Positions 16,668 to 24,475 of a stretch of 64,000 nt of DNA are shown here, piece after piece (the stretch's first letter is position 1; the number at the start of each line of letters is the position of its first letter). Position numbers and translations under genes: made by a program. Below the pieces are notes generated by a model. That model saw only the letters and a program-made list of their open reading frames with translations, made no database searches and was not told the origin of the DNA. The stretch covers positions 3,534,001 to 3,598,000 of the forward strand of contig NZ_CP071596.1 in NCBI RefSeq assembly GCF_017357105.1, given 5' to 3'. This DNA is from Natronosalvus caseinilyticus (GTDB lineage Archaea; Halobacteriota; Halobacteria; Halobacteriales; Natrialbaceae).

Positions 16668-17816
16668 TCAGACCACCTTCAACAACCGCGTCGTGAACCG
16701 ACCGGTGCGAACGTGCATCCACCCGCGGAGGGACTCGTCGACCGCCTCGTCGTCCGTATCGACCCGTAGCTGGCCGACGCCATCGAGTTTGTCGTCGCTG
16801 GCGACCACCTCGACGTCCGCTCGTTCGATCACCGCGGGGGAGAGCTGGTGGTTGCCCCGCCCGAAGACGAACCCCTGGCCGCCGATGGGCGAGACGACGA
16901 TCACCGCGGGTTCCTCGAGCACGGCGAGAATCTCGGACTCGCTCGCGTCGCGGGCCAGCACCTCGCCGCCGCGCCAGACGTCGACGCCCAGCGGCGAGGG
17001 GTCGATTCCGAGGGCGGACTCGATCGCGCCGACGGTGCTTCCGGGCCCGAAGACGTAGGTCGTTTCCGGGTCGATTTCGTCGGCGAACCCCTCTGCGAGC
17101 GCGTCGACGCTCCCGCTCGAGAGCTGTTTGCTCGACTGGACGCCGCTCGCAACGGGGACGGGGACGACTGCCCGGAGTTCGGCCCGGACCTCGCCTTCGC
17201 GGTAGGCATCCTCGTCGATGTCGTTGACCTCGCGGTCCTCGACGCGGTCGAACTCGGCGGCGATTCGTCCCGCGTCGGCCGGCGTGACGCCGAAGACGGA
17301 GGAGTAAATCTTCACGCCTGCAGGGACGCCGAGCATGGGCGTCTCCCTCTCACCGTCCTCGGAGAGCACCTCGGCCACGTCGACGGCCGTCCCGTCCCCG
17401 CCGACGAACAGCACGAGGTCGACGCCGCGCTCGAGGAACGCGCGGACGGCAGCTTTCGTGTCGTCGGCCGATGTCTCGGACGAATCGCCGTGGTCGTTCG
17501 TCTCGCTGTCCTCATTGCCCCCATCGGCTTCATCGCTCTCACTGCCTCCACCGGCGACGCGCGACGGGCCGTAGACCACCTCCGGGTCGTACCCCGCCGC
17601 TCGAGCCGCGTCCTCGCCCATGGGGCCCGCGGCGGTGTAGACGGTCAGCTCGGGTCGGCGCCGTGCAAGCGCCTCGAGGGCTTCGACCGCTCGCTCTGGC
17701 GCGCGCGGTTCGGCCCCGCGACGACGCGCTTCCGCGACCTTCCCGTCGGTTCCCTTGAGTCCGACGCGGCCGCCCATGCCGGCGATCGGATTGACGACGA
17801 CCCCGAGCGTGTCCAT
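16668..17816 (-). CDS. ATP-NAD kinase family protein
   Basis: The 382-residue product (Met at 17816) begins MDTLGVVVNPIAGMGGRVGL and contains the kinase signature LVLFVGGDGTAVDVAEVL (GGDGT, about residues 136-153), PMLGVPAGVKIYSS and VVSPIGGQGFVFGRGNHQLS. This is the archaeal/AcoX-like branch of ATP-NAD kinases rather than standard NadK. An acidic insertion of about 35 residues (GGGSESDEADGGNEDSETND) precedes the GGDGT loop and is probably a disordered halophilic loop. Phosphorylation of NAD or of another diol is the family inference; the substrate is not certain. Confidence 0.82.
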   Translation of the reverse strand: MDTLGVVVNPIAGMGGRVGLKGTDGKVAEARRRGAEPRAPERAVEALEALARRRPELTVYTAAGPMGEDAARAAGYDPEVVYGPSRVAGGGSESDEADGGNEDSETNDHGDSSETSADDTKAAVRAFLERGVDLVLFVGGDGTAVDVAEVLSEDGERETPMLGVPAGVKIYSSVFGVTPADAGRIAAEFDRVEDREVNDIDEDAYREGEVRAELRAVVPVPVASGVQSSKQLSSGSVDALAEGFADEIDPETTYVFGPGSTVGAIESALGIDPSPLGVDVWRGGEVLARDASESEILAVLEEPAVIVVSPIGGQGFVFGRGNHQLSPAVIERADVEVVASDDKLDGVGQLRVDTDDEAVDESLRGWMHVRTGRFTTRLLKVV

Positions 17817-17938
17817 GGGTGGCCATCGACCGCGCGGCAAAAAAAGCCGTGCGACTCGGCTGTCGACGGCCTGTGCTGTCGCTCGAGCACTCGAGCGGTT
17901 TCTGAACAGTTAAGAAGGGCGACGACACAGGTGTGGGC

Positions 17939-18061
17939 ATGGTCGACCTCACGCACGTCGTACTCGCCTCGGGCGACTTCCCAATCGAGATCGCCGGCTG
18001 GACCGTTCTCGTCGTCAGCCTCCTGATCACGGCGTTCTGGGCGCTGTACCTGTATCGCTGA
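17939..18061 (+). CDS. 40-residue single-helix membrane protein
   Basis: An ATG at 17939 opens a 40-codon frame: MVDLTHVVLASGDFPIEIAG, then a strong membrane helix (WTVLVVSLLITAFWALYLY) ending in R-stop. A TATA-like AGTTAAGAAG at about 17908-17917 lies about 27 bp before the ATG, the expected spacing for a leaderless haloarchaeal transcript. The stop abuts the convergent CinA-like gene (18062). No homologous function is recognised. A small membrane modulator is possible. Confidence 0.6.
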   Translation: MVDLTHVVLASGDFPIEIAGWTVLVVSLLITAFWALYLYR

Positions 18062-18763
18062 TCACTCCTCGACTTCCTCGACCTCCTCGACGCGCTCGCG
18101 GAGCCACGCCGTCGCCGCCTCGACGTCTGCCGGGTCGGGGCTCTGGACGGTGATCCGAACGGACTCGCCCGGGTAACTGCCGACGACCACGTCGAACTCC
18201 TCCTGGACGCCCTCGAGTCGGCCGACGAGCGCACTCTCCGGTTCGTCGGCGACGACGACCTCGCGGTGGCGGGGCTCTCCGTCGAATTCGTCGAGGACGG
18301 TCGCGAACATCGCCTCCATCTCCGCGGGCACGCCCGGGAGGACGTACACCGATTCGATGACGCACCCTGGTGCGACCCCCTCGACGTTGTGGAGGGGACG
18401 AGCACCCCGCGGCAGGTCGGCCGTCCCCGCGGTCAGGTCCTCGCGTGCGTACCCGCCCTCGGACTCCAGCCACGCGAGCGCCTCGTCGTTGCGCTCGAGC
18501 GACCGGCCGAAGGCGGCGGCGACGCCTTCCATCGTGCGGTCGTCGTGGGTGGGTCCGAGGCCGCCGGTGACGACGACCGCGTCGTACTCGGCCCGATACT
18601 CGTTGACGACGCGGGCGATGTCACCGACGCGATCCGGAAGCGTCGTCACGCGCTCGACGTCGATCCCCCGTTCGTCGAATTGAGCACAGAGCCAGGTGGC
18701 GTTCGTGTTCTCCGTCCGTCCGGCGAGCAGTTCGTCTCCGACCGTGACGACCGCGACGTTCAT
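18062..18763 (-). CDS. CinA/MoaB-like (molybdopterin-binding fold) protein
   Basis: The 233-residue product (Met at 18763) has the molybdopterin-binding domain of CinA/MoaB/MogA proteins: MNVAVVTVGDELLAGRTENT, then DAVVVTGGLGPTHDDRTMEG and VEGVAPGCVIESVYVLPGVPAEMEAMF. It corresponds to the COG1058 N-terminal domain of CinA, and the C-terminal PncC-type deamidase domain is absent. Bacterial COG1058 domains have been tied to ADP-ribose pyrophosphatase activity; whether that applies here is not known. A Glu/Val-rich end (EEVEEVEE) completes the protein. Confidence 0.82.
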   Translation of the reverse strand: MNVAVVTVGDELLAGRTENTNATWLCAQFDERGIDVERVTTLPDRVGDIARVVNEYRAEYDAVVVTGGLGPTHDDRTMEGVAAAFGRSLERNDEALAWLESEGGYAREDLTAGTADLPRGARPLHNVEGVAPGCVIESVYVLPGVPAEMEAMFATVLDEFDGEPRHREVVVADEPESALVGRLEGVQEEFDVVVGSYPGESVRITVQSPDPADVEAATAWLRERVEEVEEVEE

Positions 18764-18853
18764 ACCCGTGGTTGGGACCGCTGGTGGAAAGGTTGCTCGT
18801 CGGCCTGCGTCCTGGTATATAACTGTATGGGTAGAAACAGCCACAAGATTCAA

Positions 18854-18863
18854 TTCTTATAAT
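18854..18863 (+). promoter_or_regulatory. TATA-like element before HTH gene
   Basis: The AT-rich motif TTCTTATAAT lies about 20-26 bp upstream of the ATG at 18880 within a generally AT-rich leader. This supports a leaderless start for the HTH gene. Called from sequence pattern only. Confidence 0.45.
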
Positions 18864-18879
18864 TCACATAGCGAAGACA

Positions 18880-19239
18880 ATGATGACACGTGGTGGCTGG
18901 ACGGAACAACGGAATAGCGAATCAGATGCGCTTCTGTCGGCTCTCGGCAGCAAGTACAGTGCGGAAATTCTCTGTGCAGCAGGCACCCCCAAATCCGCAC
19001 AGGCGCTGAGCGAGGACATCGAGGTCCCGATCGCGACCTGCTATCGCCGGATCGAGGAACTCGTCGACGCCGGCTTGCTCGAGTGCGAGGGGCGACAGCT
19101 CTCGAACGAGGGGCGCCGGACGAACATCTACCGGCGAACGCTCGACGAGATCGAGGTCGACTTCTCCTCCGAGCGCCCACAGTTCTCTCAGAAGCGCCGA
19201 ACGGAAGCGAAGAATCGGCTCCAGGATCAGCTGCGGTGA
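18880..19239 (+). CDS. Winged-helix transcription regulator (ArsR-like)
   Basis: The 119-residue protein begins MMTRGGWTEQRNSESDALLS. The HTH is SAQALSEDIEVPIATCYRRIEELVDAGLL (about residues 41-69), followed by a wing (EGRRTNIYRRTLDEIEVDF). The first helix, LLSALGSKYSAEILCAAGTP, is the usual dimer/scaffold helix of haloarchaeal single-domain regulators. It could start one codon later, at the second Met. Its targets are unknown; it is a monocistronic unit. Confidence 0.78.
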   Translation: MMTRGGWTEQRNSESDALLSALGSKYSAEILCAAGTPKSAQALSEDIEVPIATCYRRIEELVDAGLLECEGRQLSNEGRRTNIYRRTLDEIEVDFSSERPQFSQKRRTEAKNRLQDQLR

Positions 19240-19430
19240 CGTCAACGTCGGGAAAGGGGGCCGACCGTTCGAATACGTGATCGTCGGATGTGGTGGAGAG
19301 GAGTTCGGGTTCGTTCTCGAGCGCGTCGCTGTGCCTGCAATCGCGTCGGGGCCATTTGCTACAGGCTATATAATCTATAGTATCGGCCGAGCGGACGAAC
19401 GGGCGACCACGAACCGCAGACGACCGTCGA

Positions 19431-20084
19431 TCACTCGAAGGGACGCGGCGGCAACCTGAGTTCGTCGAGTTCGGGGAGGTGCTTGACGTTGAAGACGACG
19501 GCCGCGTCGTCGGTGAGCGGCCGGCCGACACAGGAGAGGCGGATGCCGCGGTCGACCATCTCCTCGGGCAGGATGTGATCGACCGGCGTCGACAGGTCGC
19601 CCTCGAGCATCGCCACGGCGCAGTTCGCACAGGCGCCACCTCGACAGGCGTAGGGCCAGTCGAACCCCTCGTCCTCGGTGGCCTCGAGCAGCGTCTCGCC
19701 GGGGTCGACCTGGACGCGTCCGTAGTCGCTCGAGGCGAGGTCGGCTTCGGCCGCCTTCTCCAGGAGAGCGTCGTCCTCGAGGGCCCAGCCGTGGTCGGTG
19801 AGGGCGTCGTAGTTGAGGTAGGTGACCTCGGCGGTGTTCGAGGTGTCGTCGGATTCTGCCGCGCCGTTCGTCCCGGGTCCGGAGTCCACGGCGAAATCGC
19901 TTCGCTCGAGCGGCCCGGTATCGCCCACGAGCAGTTGCTCGCGTGCGGCGTGGACTTTCCTGAACTCGACGGTCGACCCGCCGTGGTCCGGGTGGGCTTC
20001 CTTCACCCGCTGGCGAAACGCGCGTTCGATTGCCGCGTCGTCCGCGCCGGGTTCGATCCGCAGAACGTCGAACGGGGACTCCAC
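19431..20084 (-). CDS. Ferredoxin with N-terminal J domain ([2Fe-2S])
   Basis: The 217-residue protein uses a GTG start at 20084. Residues 1-50 form a DnaJ-type J domain with the diagnostic HPD at 31-33 (KEAHPDHGG). After a Ser/Asp-rich linker, residues 85-217 form a plant-type [2Fe-2S] ferredoxin with cluster Cys at 147, 152, 155 and 185 (YACRGGACANC and LSCVG). The HPD implies a possible DnaK-stimulating or docking role; the ferredoxin part would carry electrons at low potential. A TATA-like GTATAC on the complementary strand at about 20110 fits a leaderless promoter. The fusion seems to be a haloarchaeal type rather than an assembly artefact, since both parts are intact. Confidence 0.88.
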   Translation of the reverse strand: MESPFDVLRIEPGADDAAIERAFRQRVKEAHPDHGGSTVEFRKVHAAREQLLVGDTGPLERSDFAVDSGPGTNGAAESDDTSNTAEVTYLNYDALTDHGWALEDDALLEKAAEADLASSDYGRVQVDPGETLLEATEDEGFDWPYACRGGACANCAVAMLEGDLSTPVDHILPEEMVDRGIRLSCVGRPLTDDAAVVFNVKHLPELDELRLPPRPFE

Positions 20085-20221
20085 AGTAGGGCTAGCGGGA
20101 TGGCGGTTGTATACTTTGCCCCAACGGTCGATCCCGCCGGTTGCGATAGCCGGTGGCGACCGTTGATTGGATAGCCGGCGGCGAGCGCAGTCTTTACGGT
20201 CCTCGCTTCGAACCGGGAGGT

Positions 20222-22075
20222 ATGCGACTCGAGGCGTACTGGGGCGTCGGGCCGAAGACCCGCGAAGCCCTCACCGACACGCTGGGGACCGAGCGGGCGA
20301 TCAGGGCGATCGAGGGCGGCGACGTACGGGCGTTGACCGACGCCGGTCTCTCGAGGGGGCGAGCGACCCGAATCCTCCGGCGAGCGACCGGCGGGGAGGG
20401 CATGGACACCCTCGCGACGAGCGACGCCCGGGCGGCGTACAAGGAACTCCTCGACCTGGCGGTCGACCACGCCGTGACCGACCGGGCGGCCGACCGCATC
20501 CGCGTGCTCACGCCCCTGACGAGCGTCGAGGCGATGGAGGCCCGGCTCGACGACGTGCTCGCGGCCCGGGACGCCTGGAAATCGCTCGCGGACGACGACC
20601 GCGAGACCGTCCTCGCGGCCTACGAGCAATACGACGACCGCGACGGGAGCGAACGCGCCGCCGTCGAGGCCGCGCTCGCGCTGTGCGAATCGGGAGTCGA
20701 GACGGGTCCCTTCGAGACCATCGCCGACCTCGAGACGGACGCGCTCGAGGCGGCCGCCGCGGCGCTGGGCGCGCTCAAAGACGGCCGCGTTCAGGAGGGG
20801 GCGGACGAGGAACTCGACCGGCTTCGCTCGGCGCTCGGCGCCGTCGAGGACATGGACGCCAACGCCCTCCAGGTGATCGAGGACCTGCGATCGGACGGTG
20901 TCGGCGACGTGACGGCCTTCCGGGACGCCTTCGAGGATCGATTACTCGAGGAGACCCAGGTCACGATCGACCAGGTCCGCGAGGCCATGCCGACCGAGGC
21001 GACGGATGCGACGGACTTCGTCGGCGGCACCCTCCGGAGCCTGCGATCGGATCTCACGAGCGCCGTCGACGAGCGCGAGGCGACCGTTCGAAGCGACCTC
21101 GAGACCACACTCGAGGACGCCCGCGAGGCGATCGACCGGGCGGTCGCGGCCGTCGACGACATCGCCTTCCACCTCTCGCTGGCCCGGTTCGCGCTGGCGT
21201 ACGACTGCACCCGGCCGACGTTCCGGACGGGCGACGAGGCCGCGGTTTCCGTCGTTCGGGCGACGAACGTCGCGCTGGCCGCTCGAGGCGAGTCGGTCCA
21301 GCCGGTGACCTACGCGCTGGGCGAGCACGGCGTGACGGGCGAGGCGCTCGATACGGAGGGAGTCGAAGCCCTCGAGGCTGGGGGCGGTACTGACGCCGCG
21401 ACCCGGATCGAACTCGAGCCCAGGAGCAACCCCGTCACAGAGGAGGAACTGCCGGGCGACGAACGCGTCGCCGTCCTCACCGGCGCCAACAGCGGCGGGA
21501 AGACGACGCTGCTCGAGACGCTGTGCCAGGTCGTCCTGCTGGCGACGATGGGGCTGCCCGTACCGGCCGACCGCGCCGAGGTGACGCCCGTCGACGCGCT
21601 CGTCTTCCACCGCCGGCACGCCAGTTTCAACGCCGGCGTCCTCGAGTCGACGCTGCGATCGATCGTCCCGCCGCTCTCGAGCGGCGGCCGAACCCTCATG
21701 CTCGTCGACGAGTTCGAGGCGATCACCGAACCTGGGAGCGCCGCCGACTTGCTCCACGGGCTCGTCCGGCTGACCGTCGAGCGCGACGCCCTGGGCGTCT
21801 TCGTCACCCACCTCGCGGACGACCTCGAGCCCCTGCCGCCCGAAGCCAGGGTGGACGGCATCTTCGCCGAGGGGCTGAACCCCGACCTCGAGTTGCTGGT
21901 CGACTACCAGCCCCGGTTCGGGACGGTTGGCCGGTCGACGCCGGAATTTATCGTCTCGCGGCTGGTGGCCAACGCCGAGGATCGGAGCGAACGGGCCGGG
22001 TTCGAGACGCTGGGCGAGGCGGTCGGCAACGACGTGATCCAGCGGACGCTCGCGGATGCGCGCTGGAGCGGATAG
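20222..22075 (+). CDS. MutS-related ATPase (MutS5-like)
   Basis: The 617-residue product from the ATG at 20222 (MRLEAYWGVGPKTREALTDT) carries an N-terminal helix-hairpin-helix-like segment, a long helical lever/clamp (about 100-360) and a C-terminal MutS ABC-type ATPase. Walker A is GANSGGKTTLL (about 422), Walker B is LMLVDEFEA (about 492), and VFVTHLADDLEPLP carries the switch His. There is no MutS mismatch-recognition domain (no FxE motif), so it belongs with MutS5-like or MutS2-like proteins and not with mismatch-initiating MutS1. A role in recombination intermediates or another DNA transaction is the family-based inference. It is divergent from the ferredoxin gene. Confidence 0.82.
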   Translation: MRLEAYWGVGPKTREALTDTLGTERAIRAIEGGDVRALTDAGLSRGRATRILRRATGGEGMDTLATSDARAAYKELLDLAVDHAVTDRAADRIRVLTPLTSVEAMEARLDDVLAARDAWKSLADDDRETVLAAYEQYDDRDGSERAAVEAALALCESGVETGPFETIADLETDALEAAAAALGALKDGRVQEGADEELDRLRSALGAVEDMDANALQVIEDLRSDGVGDVTAFRDAFEDRLLEETQVTIDQVREAMPTEATDATDFVGGTLRSLRSDLTSAVDEREATVRSDLETTLEDAREAIDRAVAAVDDIAFHLSLARFALAYDCTRPTFRTGDEAAVSVVRATNVALAARGESVQPVTYALGEHGVTGEALDTEGVEALEAGGGTDAATRIELEPRSNPVTEEELPGDERVAVLTGANSGGKTTLLETLCQVVLLATMGLPVPADRAEVTPVDALVFHRRHASFNAGVLESTLRSIVPPLSSGGRTLMLVDEFEAITEPGSAADLLHGLVRLTVERDALGVFVTHLADDLEPLPPEARVDGIFAEGLNPDLELLVDYQPRFGTVGRSTPEFIVSRLVANAEDRSERAGFETLGEAVGNDVIQRTLADARWSG

Positions 22076-22176
22076 GACCGGTTTCGGTCGCAGTCGCGGT
22101 CGTGCCCTGGAGACGATCGCGAACGTGCCGGTAGAATTACCCTTCTGAAGAACGAACCTCGAGCGACCCCGAAGCG

Positions 22177-23565
22177 ATGGCTCCCCGACTGCTCCACTAC
22201 TCCGACCTCGAGAACGCCTACGACGACCCCGCCCGCCTCGGCCGACTCGCGCACCTGATCCGCGAGTGCCGGGACGACGAGACCCTGCTCTGTGACACCG
22301 GCGACACCACCGCGCCGGGGCTGCTCTCGATGGAGACTCGCGGTCGCCACGTCGAACGATTCTACGAGGCCGTTGAACCCGACCTAGCGACCTTCGGCAA
22401 CCACGACTTCGACAACGGCCGGGACGCCCTCGAGTCCGTCGTCGCGAACTCCCCACAGACCTGGCTCACGGCGAACCTCCTCGAGTCGGCGACCGGCGAG
22501 CGGTTCGCCGGCGAGCGGGGCGTCGAACGGACCGCTATTCGATCCGTCGGCAGCACCCGAATCGGCTTCGTCGGCGTCACCGACCCCGAGACCGTTCGGC
22601 CGCATCCGTGCGCCCAGTCGCTGACGGCCGAGGACCCGATTCCGGCGGTCGAACGGGCGGTCGACGCGCTGGCAGACCGGGGTGCGGAGACCGTCGTCGT
22701 CCTCTCACACGCCGGCCACGCCGACGACGATATCGCTCGACTCGAGGGCGTCGACCTCGTGCTCGGCGGGCACGTCCACGACGTCCGGGCCGAGCGCGTC
22801 GACGGCACCCTCGTGGTCCGTCCCGGCCAGCGCGGGAGTCTGCTGGCCGAGGTTCGGCTGACTCCCGACGGCCCGATGGCCGACCTCCACGACGTGCCCG
22901 CCGCCCCGGTCGCGACCGACGTGGCCGACGCCTACCGCGACCTGCGGGCCGACCTCGGCCTCGAGCAACCGATCGCCGAAGCGCAGACGCCGATCCCTCG
23001 GACCGTCGATCAGTGTTATCCCGAGAGCGCAGTCGGCAACACTGTCGGCGACGCCATCCGCTGGGCCGCCGACGCCGACCTCGCGGTGTACAACGCGATG
23101 TCCCTGCGGGCCGGGCCACCGCTCTCCGGCGCCGTCACGGTCGGCGACCTCCGGTCGGCCGTCCCCTTCGACAACGAGATCCGAACCGCCCGACTGGACG
23201 GCGAGGAGGTCACCACCCTGCTCGAGAGCTTGGCGACGCCCGGCCCGGACCTCGAGGTGTTCGGCCACCTCAGCGGCGGACGCGTTCGCTGGCGTCGAAC
23301 CGAACGCGACCTCGAACTCGAGTCAGCGACGCTGGACGGGAGGTCGGTGGACCCGGGGGCGTCCTACACCGTGGCCGCGCCGGCGTTCGCGTTCGAGCAC
23401 CGGCTGTTCGACCCGCTCGAGCCCGACCGCGTCGTCGACGTCCACGGCCGATGTCACCCCGCGCTGGTCGAGTACGTCGCCCGGAACGGGCTCTCGACGG
23501 TCGAGGAGCGGATGACGGCGACCGTGGACGAGGCGCCAGAGGCGGTTCGGTCGCTCAGGGACTGA
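22177..23565 (+). CDS. 5'-nucleotidase/UshA-like metallophosphoesterase, cytoplasmic
   Basis: The 462-residue protein begins MAPRLLHYSDLENAYDDPAR with metal motif GDTTAPG, the GNHDFDNG signature and the histidine motifs VVLSHAGHADD and LVLGGHVHDV. The C-terminal half (about 265-455) is the 5'-nucleotidase domain: SAVGNTVGDAIRWAADADLA, LRAGPPLSGAVTVGDLRSAVPFDN. No signal peptide or anchor is visible, unlike periplasmic UshA, so it should act in the cytoplasm. Hydrolysis of nucleotides or related phosphoesters is likely; the substrate is unknown. It follows the MutS5-like gene by 100 bp on the same strand. Confidence 0.87.
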   Translation: MAPRLLHYSDLENAYDDPARLGRLAHLIRECRDDETLLCDTGDTTAPGLLSMETRGRHVERFYEAVEPDLATFGNHDFDNGRDALESVVANSPQTWLTANLLESATGERFAGERGVERTAIRSVGSTRIGFVGVTDPETVRPHPCAQSLTAEDPIPAVERAVDALADRGAETVVVLSHAGHADDDIARLEGVDLVLGGHVHDVRAERVDGTLVVRPGQRGSLLAEVRLTPDGPMADLHDVPAAPVATDVADAYRDLRADLGLEQPIAEAQTPIPRTVDQCYPESAVGNTVGDAIRWAADADLAVYNAMSLRAGPPLSGAVTVGDLRSAVPFDNEIRTARLDGEEVTTLLESLATPGPDLEVFGHLSGGRVRWRRTERDLELESATLDGRSVDPGASYTVAAPAFAFEHRLFDPLEPDRVVDVHGRCHPALVEYVARNGLSTVEERMTATVDEAPEAVRSLRD

Positions 23566-23684
23566 GCACGGCTCGAGGGAAGAGGGATTCCGTCGGTTTC
23601 CTCGACGCTCGAGAGACGACACCGGAGACGGCGCGTGGCGAGTAGCACACCCGTTCGAGCGCTCGACGATACCGTCTCGGCGTC

Positions 23685-24140
23685 TCAGTTCTCGTCGGTT
23701 CGAACGACGGACAGCCGAAAGTCGTCGAACTCGCGAATTACGTCGACGAACTCGCCCGGGTCGACCGGCTTCTCGAGGACCGCATCCTCGTCCGCATCGT
23801 GGTCGAGGTCGCGTGACTTGATGAGATCCTCGTTCATTCCCGATAGAATAATGACTGGGACGTCTTCCAGTTCCTCGTGGTATTTGATCTCGTGAAGCAC
23901 GTCTTCGCCGTCCACTCGCGGTAAATGGAGGTCCAGCAAGATGAGGTCCGGACGGGGTGCATCCTCGTACTCGTCGCGGCGGTGGATGAAGTCCAGCGCT
24001 GCCTGGCCGTCGGTGACGGTGTGGAGGTTGTTGGCGATGTGGCCGTCGCGGAAGGCTTCCTCGATGAGACGTACGTCTCCGGGGTTGTCTTCGACCAGTA
24101 ATAGTTGCGCTTCGGTGGGGGGCGAGGGGCGGCTACCCAT
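23685..24140 (-). CDS. Response regulator receiver, Rcp1-type, stand-alone
   Basis: The 151-residue receiver contains QLLLVEDNPGDVRLIEEAF (acidic pocket), the phosphoacceptor Asp in DLILLDLHLPRVDGEDVL, the Ser/Thr switch in VPVIILSGMNE and the Lys in VLEKPVDPGEF. There is no output domain. It is closely related to the receiver at 31838. It probably relays phosphate from a histidine kinase encoded elsewhere. A TATA-like CTTATACT on the minus strand, about 28 bp before the start, indicates a leaderless transcript. Confidence 0.9.
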   Translation of the reverse strand: MGSRPSPPTEAQLLLVEDNPGDVRLIEEAFRDGHIANNLHTVTDGQAALDFIHRRDEYEDAPRPDLILLDLHLPRVDGEDVLHEIKYHEELEDVPVIILSGMNEDLIKSRDLDHDADEDAVLEKPVDPGEFVDVIREFDDFRLSVVRTDEN

Positions 24141-24194
24141 AGTTGCATCTGCCGGCGGAAGAGTATAAGTGGCTCGCCTGGCTCCGTTTTCGGT

Positions 24195-24257
24195 TCACGG
24201 ATGTAGCAGGTGGAATAGGGCGAGGATAATCGCACCCTTCTTCGAGAGTCGTTTCAT
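24195..24257 (-). CDS. Possible 20-residue microprotein coupled to wHTH gene
   Basis: An ATG at 24257 overlaps the stop of the winged-helix gene as ATGA and opens a 20-codon frame, MKRLSKKGAIILALFHLLHP, then TGA. The peptide has a basic N-terminus and one hydrophobic stretch. The stop/start overlap is the same junction used by real operons in this window, which is the only support; length alone is not significant. Function unknown. Confidence 0.3.
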   Translation of the reverse strand: MKRLSKKGAIILALFHLLHP

Positions 24258-24475
24258 CCATCGTCCCCCACCTCGAGTCGCCGCCGTCCACGTTCGGTAA
24301 CCGCGTACACGCCCTGGGTGGACGGAGCCAGACAGCCCTCCTCGTAGAGGTGACTACACGCCAGGTCCACCGTCACCGGATGCGCCTCGAGACGGTCGGC
24401 GAGGTCGATCACGTGCATCGACGGCCCCTCCTCGAGGGCACGCAGGATCGGTCGCTCGAGGTGTTCCTGGTGCAT
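24254..24475 (-). CDS. Small winged-helix protein downstream of TFB
   Basis: The 73-residue product begins MHQEHLERPILRALEEGPSM. The HTH is VIDLADRLEAHPVTVDLACSHLYEEGCLA and the wing is STQGVYAVTERGRRRLEVG. It starts directly after the TFB stop (no spacer), so the two are co-transcribed and probably translationally coupled. It may modulate the TFB or respond with it (inference). The residues fit the PhiH1/MarR-like mini-wHTH proteins of haloarchaea. Confidence 0.78.
   Translation of the reverse strand: MHQEHLERPILRALEEGPSMHVIDLADRLEAHPVTVDLACSHLYEEGCLAPSTQGVYAVTERGRRRLEVGDDG

Noticed and set aside
20942-22456. 504-codon minus-strand frame opposite the MutS5-like gene
   Set aside because: Shadow frame with no motif; the plus strand has intact Walker A and B.
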